Of a DNA stretch of 64,000 bases, positions 35,223 to 43,733 are shown in pieces. The DNA is taken from NCBI RefSeq assembly GCF_036346855.1, contig NZ_CP107841.1, positions 1,054,001 through 1,118,000 on the forward strand. Reading direction: 5' to 3'. This DNA comes from Streptomyces europaeiscabiei (GTDB lineage: Bacteria > Actinomycetota > Actinomycetes > Streptomycetales > Streptomycetaceae). The notes beneath the pieces were generated by a model. It saw nothing but the letters and a program-made list of their open reading frames with translations. It ran no database searches and was not told the DNA's origin. The position numbers and the translations under genes were made by a program. Numbering within the stretch: the stretch's first letter is position 1; each line of letters begins with the position of its first letter.

Positions 35223-36098
35223 ATGAGAGCAGGCACGAGAAAGAGAATCACGGCGGCGATGGCGGTCGTGGTCACGTCGACGGCGCTCATGCTCGGCATG
35301 CCGGGCACCGCTTCGGCCGCCCCCGCCGCCGTACCCAGCTTGCGCGCGTTCGGGATCAGCGGCGACGGCACCCTGATGGCCACGTTCACGACGGACCGGC
35401 CGGACGTGCTCAACTGGGTGCGGGTCATCACCGGGCTCAGCGGCGACACGGCCCTGGTCGGGATCGACTTCCGGGTGCAGAACGGCGTGCTGTACGGCGT
35501 CGGCAACAAGGGCGGCATCTACACGATCAAGACCCCTCCGGCCACCGTGGACGTCGTGGTCACCAAGGTGTCACAGCTCCAGTACGCACTGCACGGCACG
35601 GTGTTCGGCGTCGACTTCAACCCGGCCGCCGACCGCCTCCGTGTGATCAGCGACCAGGGCCAGAACCTGCGGCACAACCTCAACGACCACACGACCATCC
35701 AGGACGTGAACCTCACCACCCCGCCTGCCGAGGGCACGACCAAGGGCGTCACCGCCGCCGCGTACACGAACAACGATCTCAACGGGTCCACCGCCACCAC
35801 GTTGTTCGACATCAACACGACCTCCGACGAGGTCGTCATCCAGTCACCGGCGAACAACGGCACGCTCGCCCCGACCGGCAGCCTCGGCATCGACGCGCAG
35901 CTCAAGGCCGGCATGGACATCTACAGCACTCTGTCCGGCGGAAAGACGGTCGACAACGCCGCCTTCGCCTCCCTGACCCCGTACGGTGCCGGCACCCCGT
36001 CGCTCTACAGCGTCAACGTCCTCACCGGACAGGTGAGCTCCATCGGTCAGTTCCCACTGAACATCACGGACCTCGCCATCAGCCTCACCGGCTCCTGA
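35223..36098 (+). CDS. Secreted DUF4394 domain protein
   Basis: 291 aa. It has a classical Sec signal peptide: RAGTRKR, a hydrophobic core, then ASA near residue 34. The mature part consists of repeated beta-propeller-like strands (VGIDFRVQNGVLYGVGNKGGIYTI, VFGVDFNPAADRLRVISDQGQNLR), which is the DUF4394 pattern. No catalytic motif is known. A hairpin terminator follows, so it is likely monocistronic. GGGAGGGAAACCCG upstream supplies the ribosome-binding site. Confidence 0.85.
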   Translation: MRAGTRKRITAAMAVVVTSTALMLGMPGTASAAPAAVPSLRAFGISGDGTLMATFTTDRPDVLNWVRVITGLSGDTALVGIDFRVQNGVLYGVGNKGGIYTIKTPPATVDVVVTKVSQLQYALHGTVFGVDFNPAADRLRVISDQGQNLRHNLNDHTTIQDVNLTTPPAEGTTKGVTAAAYTNNDLNGSTATTLFDINTTSDEVVIQSPANNGTLAPTGSLGIDAQLKAGMDIYSTLSGGKTVDNAAFASLTPYGAGTPSLYSVNVLTGQVSSIGQFPLNITDLAISLTGS

Positions 36099-36116
36099 CC
36101 CCTCGACGACCCCGCC

Positions 36117-36152
36117 CTCGCCGCGGCCCGGCCACGACCGGACCGCGGCGAG
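36117..36152 (+). terminator. Hairpin terminator after the DUF4394 gene
   Basis: A 10-bp GC stem, CTCGCCGCGG at 36117-36126 pairing with CCGCGGCGAG at 36143-36152, has a loop that can pair further (CCGG/CCGG). It starts 18 bp after the stop. Confidence 0.65.
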
Positions 36153-36176
36153 CCACGTCCGGATCCCCCTTATGCT

Positions 36177-36192
36177 TCTACACATCTGTAGA
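36177..36192. promoter_or_regulatory. BlaI-type operator TCTACA-N4-TGTAGA (site 1, spo0M-like gene)
   Basis: Perfect 6-bp arms with spacer CATC, 55 bp upstream of the ATG of the Spo0M-like gene. It is the same motif as at 38741, 39825 and 39872. TACA/TGTA dyads are the hallmark of BlaI/MecI/CopY-family operators, and a gene for such a repressor is present at 39396-39782. Confidence 0.75.
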
Positions 36193-36247
36193 GGAATGGG
36201 CCTCAACAGCACACGCACGTACGGACGTTGAAGGAGTGGACGCCACG

Positions 36248-37255
36248 ATGGTGTTCAAACGACTGCTCGGTTCGCTCGGAGTGGGCGGCCCCACGGTCGA
36301 CACGGTTCTCGATCCCGGCGCGGTCCTGCCGGGCTCCACGCTGACCGGCCGGGTCCGCCTCAAGGGCGGTGACACCGACTTCGAGATCGAGCACCTCACC
36401 CTGGAGCTGGTGGCGCGGATCGAGGCCGAGCACGAGGAGGGCGAGAGCGAGGGCATCGCCGTCTTCGACCGGACCACCGTCGGCGGCGGCTTCCGGCTGG
36501 CCGAGGGCGAAGTGCGCGAGGTCCCGTTCACCCTCGCCCTGCCGTGGGAGACCCCGATCACCGAGCTGTACGGGCAGGCCCTGGGCATCGTGCTCGGCGT
36601 ACGCACCGAACTGGCCGTCTCCGGCGCGAAGGACAAGGGCGACCTCGACCAGCTCAATGTCACCCCGCTGCCCGCGCAGGAGGCGATCCTCGAAGCCCTC
36701 GGCCAACTCGGCTTCGGCTTCAAGTCCGCCGACCTCGAACAGGGGCGGATCCACGGCACCGGCCAGCAACTCCCCTTCTACCAGGAGATCGAGCTCACCC
36801 CGTCCCCGCGGTACGCCCACCTGGTCAACGAGATCGAGCTGACCTTCCTCGCCGGTCCCGGCGGCATGGACGTCGTCCTGGAGGCCGACAAGCGCGGCGG
36901 GCCGTACTCCGCAGGACAGGACACTCTCACCCGCTTCGCCGTCTCCCACGCCGAGGTCGCCCACCAGGACTGGAACACCCTGGTCGACGGGTGGATCGGG
37001 CAGTTGGCCGGACATCGCACCGCCGACGGCTCCACCTCTCCGTATGAGCAGGAGAGTTCCTACGACAACGGGTACACCGAACATCACGGCGACGACGGCC
37101 ACCGCTCCGGCCCCCGCACGGCCGTCGCCGGCGCGGCCGGGCTCGCCGCAGGTGTCGTCGGGGGCATGGTCGCCGCCGAAGTCGTGGACGAGGTCGGGGA
37201 CTTCTTCGAGGGCGAGAACGAGGAAGAGGGGGAAGAGGAGGAAGAAGAGAGCTGA
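36248..37255 (+). CDS. Spo0M-like (sporulation-control) protein
   Basis: 335 aa from ATG 36248. The first ~240 residues match the Spo0M/arrestin-like beta-sandwich (TVDTVLDPGAVLPGSTLTGRVRLKGG, LPWETPITELYGQ, KADKRGG-type strand). The tail has a short hydrophobic segment (about 295-315, AGAAGLAAGVVGGMVAAEVV) and an extremely acidic end of Glu runs. Spo0M proteins influence sporulation and cell-surface functions in Bacillus; their role in actinomycetes is less clear. A BlaI-type box precedes it, linking it to the LCP, blaI and terD genes. Confidence 0.85.
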   Translation: MVFKRLLGSLGVGGPTVDTVLDPGAVLPGSTLTGRVRLKGGDTDFEIEHLTLELVARIEAEHEEGESEGIAVFDRTTVGGGFRLAEGEVREVPFTLALPWETPITELYGQALGIVLGVRTELAVSGAKDKGDLDQLNVTPLPAQEAILEALGQLGFGFKSADLEQGRIHGTGQQLPFYQEIELTPSPRYAHLVNEIELTFLAGPGGMDVVLEADKRGGPYSAGQDTLTRFAVSHAEVAHQDWNTLVDGWIGQLAGHRTADGSTSPYEQESSYDNGYTEHHGDDGHRSGPRTAVAGAAGLAAGVVGGMVAAEVVDEVGDFFEGENEEEGEEEEEES

Positions 37256-37274
37256 CGGGTCTACGGACCCGTCA
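37253..37274. terminator. Bidirectional hairpin overlapping both stop codons
   Basis: A perfect 9-bp stem (TGACGGGTC at 37253-37261, GACCCGTCA at 37266-37274) with a 4-nt TACG loop. The first three bases are the stop codon of the Spo0M-like gene and the last three are the stop of the convergent LCP gene, so both termination codons are base-paired with each other. Confidence 0.75.
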
Positions 37275-38657
37275 CCGCAGCTCCTCCAGGTCGAGGTCCG
37301 ACCCGACGACCAGGGTCACCACCCCCGCGGCGGCGTCCGCGGACGGCGTGGCCTTGGTGTCGGGCAGCCGGGAGGCGAGGACCTTCGCATGCTTGGTGAG
37401 GTCGGCGGGATGGGCGACCGTGGTGGTGTCGGTGTTCTCGGGAGCGTTGCCCGTGCCCACGACGGTGAAGCCGGCCTCGCGGAGCTTCTCGGCGACGGCA
37501 GCGGCGCGCCCGCTGACACCGGTGCCGTTGAGGACCTGGACGCGTACCTTGGACGCGTAGATCAGGTCGTTCTTGGCCTCGGCCTGCAGCCGCTTCTTGT
37601 CGACCTCCTTGTCGTTGGCGAGGGAGGTGAACAGGTCCGCGGCCTGCGGGTACTGCCAGACGATGTTGGCCTTGTCGGTGGGGACGTCGGCCTCGCGCGG
37701 GTAGTTGGGGACGGTCAGGAAGGTCAGCCGGTCGCTCGGGATGCTCTTGAGCTCGGAGGCGAGGTCGTAGAGCGGGTCGATTCCGGCGAGATCCTCGTCC
37801 GCGGTCAGGGACTTGGTGGCGGACTGCATGAAGTCGTAGAGCGAAGTGGGGCTGGTCAGCTTCGACTTGGCCTTGGCCGCCAGTGCCTCCATGAACTCCT
37901 GTTGACGACCGATGCGTCCGATGTCGGAGCCGTCGCCGACGGCGTAGCGGGTCCGTACGTAGCCGAGCGCGGTCTCGCCCTGGACGGTCTGGCAGCCCGC
38001 CTCCATGTCGAGGCGAGCCTTCTCGTCGTAGATGGCCTGTTCGGGGCAGACCTCGATGCCTTCCAGGGCGTCGACCATTCCCTTGAAGCCCTGGAAGTCG
38101 ACGGACATGAAGTTGTCGATGCGCAGACCGGTGTTGGCCTCGACCGTCCGGATCGAGCAGGCCGCCGCGCCGGCGACCTCACCACCCGAACCACCGATCG
38201 CGAACGCCTCGTTGATCTTCGCCAGGTGCGGACCGGATGTGCCGCCGTCACCCTTCTCGCACGCCGATATCTCCACCCACGAGTCACGCGGAAAGGACAC
38301 CACGGTTGCCCATTCCCGGTTCGCGGGGAGGTGCAGCACCATCAGCGTGTCCGACTGCATGGTGGTCAGGTCCTTGCCGTACTTCGCGTTGGCCCCGTCA
38401 CGGCTGTCCGAACCGACGACCATGATGTTCTTCGAACCCGGACTGAGATTGACCGGGCGGTCCCCGCCGATCTTGCCGTCCACGTCGGCGCCCGTGATGT
38501 TGTTGTCCAGGTCCTTGTAGACCCAGGCACCGACACCACCGACACCGAGGACGAGCAGGGCCGCGCCGCCGGCGAACCAGCTCACCCTCCGGCCCCGCCG
38601 CGTCAGCCGCGTACCCCCGCCTCCGGCACCCGCGCGCCGCCTTCCCGTACCACTCAC
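37272..38657 (-). CDS. LytR-CpsA-Psr (LCP) family cell-wall glycopolymer ligase
   Basis: 461 aa from GTG 38657, preferred because GGGGAAGG lies just upstream; an in-frame GTG at 38726 would place the start almost in the operator. The order is a basic cytoplasmic N-terminus, one transmembrane helix (about 25-45), an LCP domain with SDTLMVLHL, FPRDSWVEI and the RTRYAVGDGSDIGRIGRQQ core, then a LytR_C domain (VQVLNGTGVSGRAAAVAEKLREAGF). These enzymes attach polymers to peptidoglycan outside the cell. A BlaI-type box lies about 85 bp upstream. Confidence 0.9.
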   Translation of the reverse strand: MSGTGRRRAGAGGGGTRLTRRGRRVSWFAGGAALLVLGVGGVGAWVYKDLDNNITGADVDGKIGGDRPVNLSPGSKNIMVVGSDSRDGANAKYGKDLTTMQSDTLMVLHLPANREWATVVSFPRDSWVEISACEKGDGGTSGPHLAKINEAFAIGGSGGEVAGAAACSIRTVEANTGLRIDNFMSVDFQGFKGMVDALEGIEVCPEQAIYDEKARLDMEAGCQTVQGETALGYVRTRYAVGDGSDIGRIGRQQEFMEALAAKAKSKLTSPTSLYDFMQSATKSLTADEDLAGIDPLYDLASELKSIPSDRLTFLTVPNYPREADVPTDKANIVWQYPQAADLFTSLANDKEVDKKRLQAEAKNDLIYASKVRVQVLNGTGVSGRAAAVAEKLREAGFTVVGTGNAPENTDTTTVAHPADLTKHAKVLASRLPDTKATPSADAAAGVVTLVVGSDLDLEELR

Positions 38658-38740
38658 CGGCCTTCCCCCGCCTCGGCCGCACCCGGCCGGTCGACTACCC
38701 CCTGGACGTCCGGTACTTGTGATCACCGAACCCGCAGGAC

Positions 38741-38756
38741 TCTACATGCATGTAGA
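38741..38756. promoter_or_regulatory. BlaI-type operator (site 2, LCP gene)
   Basis: TCTACA-TGCA-TGTAGA is a perfect 16-bp palindrome including the spacer. It lies between the LCP gene and the remnant M56 protease gene, at the position expected for the LCP promoter. Confidence 0.75.
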
Positions 38757-38759
38757 TAT

Positions 38760-39369
38760 ACGGATCGGTGCCGCACACGTCTCATCACGCCCTGTGGTCA
38801 CGAAGGTCGCAGAGGCGTCGCAGCGTACAGAATCAGGGCCACCGTCACGGCGGAGTTCGCCGATGCCATCGCCGAGAACACCGCCCCTACGGCCGCTCCG
38901 CCGTGTACGACACGGCCGTAGGCAGAACTCGCAGGAGCGCGCGGCCGACCGGACGCCCGGCAGCAACCGGTGGTGCCCGGCGCAGAGATGGGCCCGCTCG
39001 TGGGTGAACAGCGCGCGCCGCGCGGCCGGTTCCCGGTACCACCAGGGTCGTGGTGACCACCGCCCGGTCGTGCCGGTCACCCGGCAGCGCGTACGCGTTC
39101 GCGCACGGCGCATCGTCGGGCAGTACGGCCACCTCGGTGTCCGGCAGGCCTGCCAGGGCGCGGCGGCGCACCCGGCCGTGCCGCCGCGGGGGCCGGCCGC
39201 AGACCGGCAGCACGGTGAGGAGCGCCGGGACGGCCAGTCGCCCGGCGACCTCGTCGTACGGCACTGCCCGCGCGTCGGCGTCGGACCAGCCGTCGGGCAA
39301 GGGGTTGCCGGGCAGTCGGGCCGCGCCGACCACCATCAGCAGGGCGAGGCAGACCGTGCGGCACACCAC
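38760..39369 (-). pseudogene. M56 (BlaR1-like) metallopeptidase, truncated and frameshifted
   Basis: The frame starting at 39369 gives a hydrophobic helix (VCLALLMVVGAARL), a second one, then LPDTEVAVLPDDAPCANAYALPG and AVVTTTLV, as in M56 peptidases. Then the protein sense moves to another frame at about 39045, where REPAARRALFTHERAHLCAGHH contains the zinc motif HERAH. Past ~38950 the homology again leaves that frame. The N-terminal helices usual for the family are also missing. The partner repressor gene is just upstream (27 bp), so this was probably its sensor protease. A sequencing error cannot be excluded for one shift. Confidence 0.6.
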
Positions 39370-39395
39370 CGAGAAGGACGAACACCCACGAGGCC

Positions 39396-39782
39396 TCAGT
39401 CGCCCCCTTCGGCCCTCGCCCGACCGAGCAGCTCGCGCAGCAGGCGCTCGTCATCCGGCTCCAGCGAGGTGACGAAGCTGGCCAGCACCGCCTCGCGGTC
39501 ACTCTCGCCGTCGAGGACCCTGCGCATCCGGCGCGCGGCCAGGCCCGCCTGGTCGGAGGCCGGGGTCCACGCGAAGGAGCGGCCGGAACGCTCCCGGGTC
39601 ACCGCGCCCTTGGCCAGGAGCCGGGTCAGGATCGTGATGACCGTCGTGTAGGCGAGGTCCCCGCCGAGGCGTTCCTGCACCCACCCCGCGCTCTCGGGGC
39701 CGTGCGCCTCGCGCAGCGCGGACAGGACGAGCGCTTCCAGCTCACCCTGGCCCCGCCGCCGGGGACGCTGCTGGTCCGTCAC
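39396..39782 (-). CDS. BlaI/MecI/CopY-family transcriptional repressor
   Basis: 128 aa from GTG 39782. It has the family N-terminal winged helix (GQGELEALVLSALREAHGPESAGWVQERLGG, AYTTVITILTRLLAKGAVTRER) and a C-terminal dimerisation part (VLASFVTSLEPDDERLLRELL). Such repressors bind TACA/TGTA dyads and are inactivated by proteolysis by an M56 partner. Two copies of the box occur in its own upstream region, so autoregulation is expected. The adjacent M56 gene appears broken. Confidence 0.9.
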   Translation of the reverse strand: MTDQQRPRRRGQGELEALVLSALREAHGPESAGWVQERLGGDLAYTTVITILTRLLAKGAVTRERSGRSFAWTPASDQAGLAARRMRRVLDGESDREAVLASFVTSLEPDDERLLRELLGRARAEGGD

Positions 39783-39824
39783 GCCTGTCCCCTTTCCGCC
39801 TGCCGGTCGATCCGCATCGTAGTC

Positions 39825-39840
39825 TCTACAGGATTGTAGA
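39825..39840. promoter_or_regulatory. BlaI-type operator (site 3, blaI side)
   Basis: TCTACA-GGAT-TGTAGA, perfect arms, 42 bp upstream of the blaI-like start. It would allow autorepression. Confidence 0.78.
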
Positions 39841-39871
39841 AGGGGGATTGCCGAAATACCCCCACCCATCT

Positions 39872-39887
39872 TCTACAGTGCTGTAGA
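39872..39887. promoter_or_regulatory. BlaI-type operator (site 4, terD side)
   Basis: TCTACA-GTGC-TGTAGA, perfect arms, 56 bp upstream of the terD start and 47 bp (centre to centre) from site 3. The pair covers the divergent promoter region of blaI and terD. Confidence 0.78.
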
Positions 39888-39943
39888 TTTCGAATCACGC
39901 GGAACGTCAGCAGTGCAACCAAGACATCAAGAAGGAGTCCACC

Positions 39944-40519
39944 GTGGGAGTTTCCCTGTCCAAGGGCGGCAACGTCTCGCTCAGCAAGGCGGCACCGGGC
40001 CTGACGGCCGTCCTGGTCGGTCTGGGCTGGGACGTACGCACGACCACCGGCACCGACTACGACCTCGACGCGTCGGCACTGCTGCTCGACGCCTCCGGGA
40101 AGGTGCTCTCCGACGGGCACTTCATCTTCTACAACAACCTCACCAGCCCGGACGGTTCGGTCGAGCACACCGGCGACAACCTCACCGGTGAGGGCGAGGG
40201 TGACGACGAGTCGGTCAAGGTGAACCTCGCGGCCGTGCCCGCCGAGGTCGACCGGATCGTCTTCCCGGTCTCGATCCACGACGCCGAGAACCGGGGCCAG
40301 AGCTTCGGCCAGGTGCGCGGCGCCTTCATCCGCGTCGTGAACCAGGCGGGCGGCGCCGAGATCGCCCGCTACGACCTGTCCGAGGACGCGGCCACCGAGA
40401 CGGCGATGGTCTTCGGCGAGCTGTACCGCAACGGAGCCGAGTGGAAGTTCCGTGCCGTCGGGCAGGGTTACGCCTCCGGGCTGGCCGGGATCGCCTCGGA
40501 CTTCGGCGTCAACATCTGA
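39944..40519 (+). CDS. TerD-family stress protein
   Basis: 191 aa, GTG start with AAGGAG upstream. It shows the TerD pattern: [36 protein letters not shown] (calcium-binding acidic residues), [28 protein letters not shown] and a C-terminal AGQ-like [17 protein letters not shown]. Family members are linked to tellurite resistance, calcium binding and stress or differentiation in Streptomyces. It is divergent from the blaI-like gene, with a BlaI-type operator in its promoter region. Confidence 0.93.
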   Translation: MGVSLSKGGNVSLSKAAPGLTAVLVGLGWDVRTTTGTDYDLDASALLLDASGKVLSDGHFIFYNNLTSPDGSVEHTGDNLTGEGEGDDESVKVNLAAVPAEVDRIVFPVSIHDAENRGQSFGQVRGAFIRVVNQAGGAEIARYDLSEDAATETAMVFGELYRNGAEWKFRAVGQGYASGLAGIASDFGVNI

Positions 40520-40528
40520 GGAGACCCG

Positions 40529-41248
40529 GTGACGGGGCCGTGTCGCCCGACCGGCCTCCGTCCCGAGGACCGGGCGGACTTCGGGGCCGTGCTGTGCCAG
40601 GCGCTGGACGCCCCGGACATCCGGGACGTCCTGCGCGCCGACCCCGGCGGTGTGGCCGTACGGCGGCTGCGGGTCCGGGCGTCGGCGGACGCGGACACGA
40701 CCGTGGCGGCGGCGCGGGGTGAGTACCACACGTATCGCACCGCACTCGCGTCCGCCGCCGGTGCCGGGCGGAGGGGCGAGGACGCGAACGCGGTCGTGGC
40801 CGGGCGGACCGGTGACACACCGGATGCCGTCGCTGCCGAGGACGCCGAGGCGCGGATGTGGCGTCGCACCGCCGGCGCCGAGTCGCTGTAGCTGGTGGCG
40901 GTGCTCACGCCCTCCCTGGCCGCCTGTTCCGCCGCGGTCGTGCTCGCCCTCGGTCGCCTCCTCCGACTGGCGGGTGTGCGGGGCACGTTGCCCGGTGCGC
41001 TCGTGGCCGCCGGCTCGACCCTCGCCCTCTTCGCAGCCGCGCGCCCCTGCCGGCGTTCGCCGCGCTGTGCCGTACGGCGCTGCCGCGGTCCCGGTGACCC
41101 GGCGCCGCCCGCTCGGCCGGGGCAGGCCCGACTGGTCTGGCAGCAGGCGCTGTCGCACCGCGGCATGCTCCCTCAGCTGCGCCAATGTCTCCACGAGGAC
41201 CCGTCCCTCCGTCCCCTGCGGCGGACAGGTCCCGTGGGTTCGGACTGA
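40529..41248 (+). pseudogene. Small membrane protein gene interrupted by an in-frame TAG
   Basis: The frame opens at GTG 40529 (GAGGAG upstream, 9 bp after terD) and runs 120 codons to a TAG at 40889-40891. The same frame then continues open for 118 more codons to 41248, starting LVAVLTPSLAACSAAVVLALG with two hydrophobic helices and ending in a coding-like RLVWQQALSHRGMLPQLRQCLHED. The hydrophilic N-part and membrane C-part together look like one 239-aa protein. A nonsense mutation, readthrough or a sequencing error are the options. Function unknown. Confidence 0.55.
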
Positions 41249-41287
41249 GCGGACGCACCGTCCGGCCGGGTCAGTTGAGCGAGCCCC

Positions 41288-41704
41288 CTAATCGTCCCGC
41301 TTGACCACGCACAAGGCCCAGATGATGAAGGCCGAGAAGGCGATCATCACGATGGACCAAACGGGGTAGTACGGCAGGGACAGGAAGTTCGCGATGATGA
41401 TGAGGCCGGCGATGGCGACTCCGGCGACGCGGGCCCACAGGGACGCCTGGAAGAGACCCAGACTGACGAGGACGGCCACGGCGCCCAGGGCGAGGTGGAC
41501 CCAGCCCCAGCCGGTGAGGTCGAACTCGAAGACGTAGTTGCGGGTCGTGACGAAGACTTCGTCCTCGGCGACGGCCATGATGCCCCGACAGACGCCGAGG
41601 ACGCCCGCGATCATCAGCATGATCGCCGCGAAGACTGTCAGCCCCTCCGCGAAGGGCCGTGACCGCTTGGTCTGATGCATGTGCCCGGTGTGTGTGGCGG
41701 TCAT
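41288..41704 (-). CDS. DUF7144-like small membrane protein
   Basis: 138 aa with four hydrophobic helices (starting at about residues 23, 67, 88 and 114) and short polar ends. The GWGWVHLALGAVAVLVSLGLF segment and overall plan match the DUF7144 family common in Streptomyces. No function is known. It is the first of a run of minus-strand membrane proteins. Confidence 0.8.
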   Translation of the reverse strand: MTATHTGHMHQTKRSRPFAEGLTVFAAIMLMIAGVLGVCRGIMAVAEDEVFVTTRNYVFEFDLTGWGWVHLALGAVAVLVSLGLFQASLWARVAGVAIAGLIIIANFLSLPYYPVWSIVMIAFSAFIIWALCVVKRDD

Positions 41705-41737
41705 ACCGCTACCTCGATTCGGTGTCGTGCGGTGTGC

Positions 41738-42208
41738 TCAACGCCCGGCGGCGGACGGGCCTGCGCCCGTACCCGCCGAAGGGCCGTGGCCGCTCAGGAC
41801 CAGTTCCTTCGCGCGGCGGAACTCGTCGTCCGTGATGTCACCGCGTGAGCGGATCTCGGACAGTCGGGCGAGTTCGTCGACACTGCTGGGGTGACCGTCT
41901 CCGCTCCTGGCCGTCTCCCGGACGTAGGAGTCGAAGGCCGCCTGCTGCGCACGCGCCTGTGCCACCTCGCGGCTGCCCATGTTCTTGCCGCGGGCGATCA
42001 CATAGACGAACACGCCCAGGAACGGCAGCAGGACCGTGAAGACCAGCCAGCCCGCCTTGGCCCAGCCACTCATGTCGTCGTCGCGGAAGATGTCGACGAC
42101 GACCCGGAAGAGCAGCACGAACCACATGATCCACAGGAACAGCAACAGCATGGACCAGAAGACGCTCAGCAGCGGGTAGTCGTACGCGAGGTACGTCTGA
42201 CCACTCAT
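41738..42208 (-). CDS. PLDc_N and SHOCT domain membrane protein
   Basis: 156 aa from ATG 42208, with GGAGGAG upstream. Two helices (about 15-37 and 50-70) make a PLDc_N-type domain (WAKAGWLVFTVLLPFLGVFVYVIARG). Residues ~115-145 form a SHOCT motif (LARLSEIRSRGDITDDEFRRAKELVL), a short element thought to mediate oligomerisation. Function otherwise unknown; stress-associated membrane cluster. Confidence 0.85.
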   Translation of the reverse strand: MSGQTYLAYDYPLLSVFWSMLLLFLWIMWFVLLFRVVVDIFRDDDMSGWAKAGWLVFTVLLPFLGVFVYVIARGKNMGSREVAQARAQQAAFDSYVRETARSGDGHPSSVDELARLSEIRSRGDITDDEFRRAKELVLSGHGPSAGTGAGPSAAGR

Positions 42209-42322
42209 GTCTCTCCTCCGTCCCCGGGCGATCACCCGGCAGGTGTTCTGCCGTCCCAGGCGCGCCCATGGCACCGTCCCCGGCGCCGGTCCCAGCGTGC
42301 ACACGGCCGGGGCCGGGCGGCC

Positions 42323-43708
42323 TCACCCCGGGCGGGTGAGACCGGGCTCGTCCGGCGCGGGGTCCGCCGCGGCGGCGAAGACCGCCACGGCCGCCAGTAC
42401 GACCATGACCAGGACGGCGACGAGCACGACCGCGCCGACCGTGGGCCGGTTCCACAGGAGGAGCGCCAGCGCGCCCGCCCCGAGGACGATGCCGCTGGTC
42501 CAGCGGGGGTGGGCGGCCAGCCGGCCACCGGTCCGCCCGGTGCTCACTCCGGCGCTGCGCAGCGCTCGCCCGGCTGCCGTGGTGCCGCGCCGGGCCAGGG
42601 CCCGCGCCCGGCGGGCGACCCGCCCAGGGCCGTACAGATAGGCGGCGAGTGCCGTGGCCAGGAAGACGACGAGAAGGGTGCGGGTGCTGTCGCGCAGGAA
42701 GCGCAGGAAGGTGTCGAAGATCGCCGAGGCGGCGTCGGGTGGCAGTACCGAGGAGGGTACGGCGTCCAGGTAGACACGTCGGACGACGGCCAGCGCGACG
42801 AGCAGCACCGCCATCATCAGGGTGAGGCCGAGGGCCGTGATCAGCAGCATCACCCGGTGGCCGGGTGCGGTCCACACGGCCAGGGCGGCGAGTGCGACGG
42901 TGATGACGGGCAGCCAGGTGCCGAGGATGTCCAGCAGCCGCATGGCGTCCTGTGCCTTGCCCAGTTCGTCGGTGTGGAACAGCGTGATCGTCCGGTCGCT
43001 GTCGGGGATGGCGGCGGCCTTGTCGAAGCCCGCGTCGACGAGGCGCTGCCGTACCTGGTCGACGACGGAGCCGACGTCGAGCTGGATCGTGTCGCCGGTG
43101 GCACGCAGGGCGCCCTCCTGTTCACCGGTGAGCATGTGCACCACCGCGGCGTGCGCCCGCCGGTTCGAGCCCTCCCATGCCTGCCGGAAGAGCTCGCTGT
43201 CGATGACCCGGGTGACGTTGCGCTCCACGACGGTGTGGACCACGGAGCGCAGCGGGCCGTCCAGGGCCCCGGCCCCCGCCACGACCTGTGATGGCGCGCC
43301 GTTCTCGGCGAGCACCTTGGTGAGGGCGTCCGTGACCGCCTTGACGTCCACGTTCTTGACCACCTCGTCGGTCAGCCGGTCGATCACGACCTGCTGGACG
43401 GCGGGTTCGGAGGCCAGCGGGGCGACCGTCTCGACGTACCGGTCGGTGTCGGCGACCGTCTCCTGCACCCAGGCCGCGACAACGGCGAGAGGCGCGAGGA
43501 GCAGGGTCACCACCAGCAGGACGGTGGCACCCGCCTTGCGCAGCCTGCGATGTCGTACGCCCGCGTGCCGGCGCAGCCGCTCGTACTCGGCGCGCTCCGC
43601 GGCGCTCAGCGCGTGACCCGCGCCACCGCCCGATCCGCTCTTGTCGTCCGAGCCGCTTTCGCCGCCCGGTCCGGAGTGGGGTGGTACGGATTCCTTGCCC
43701 GGAACCAT
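42323..43708 (-). CDS. Multi-pass membrane protein of unknown function
   Basis: 461 aa from ATG 43708 (AAGGAGGAG upstream; the longer frame to 43825 lacks a site). The N-terminal 40 residues are Gly/Ser-rich. A helix near 65-85 leads into a long extracytoplasmic segment (about 85-240) with regular amphipathic stretches (ETVADTDRYVETVAPLASEPAVQQVVIDRL). Three to four further helices follow between 245 and 345, then a basic stretch and two helices at the C-terminus. I do not recognise a catalytic motif. The segment resembles other actinobacterial stress-associated membrane proteins. Confidence 0.75.
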   Translation of the reverse strand: MVPGKESVPPHSGPGGESGSDDKSGSGGGAGHALSAAERAEYERLRRHAGVRHRRLRKAGATVLLVVTLLLAPLAVVAAWVQETVADTDRYVETVAPLASEPAVQQVVIDRLTDEVVKNVDVKAVTDALTKVLAENGAPSQVVAGAGALDGPLRSVVHTVVERNVTRVIDSELFRQAWEGSNRRAHAAVVHMLTGEQEGALRATGDTIQLDVGSVVDQVRQRLVDAGFDKAAAIPDSDRTITLFHTDELGKAQDAMRLLDILGTWLPVITVALAALAVWTAPGHRVMLLITALGLTLMMAVLLVALAVVRRVYLDAVPSSVLPPDAASAIFDTFLRFLRDSTRTLLVVFLATALAAYLYGPGRVARRARALARRGTTAAGRALRSAGVSTGRTGGRLAAHPRWTSGIVLGAGALALLLWNRPTVGAVVLVAVLVMVVLAAVAVFAAAADPAPDEPGLTRPG

Positions 43709-43733
43709 GGCTCCTCCTTGCTCAGGCAGGGGT

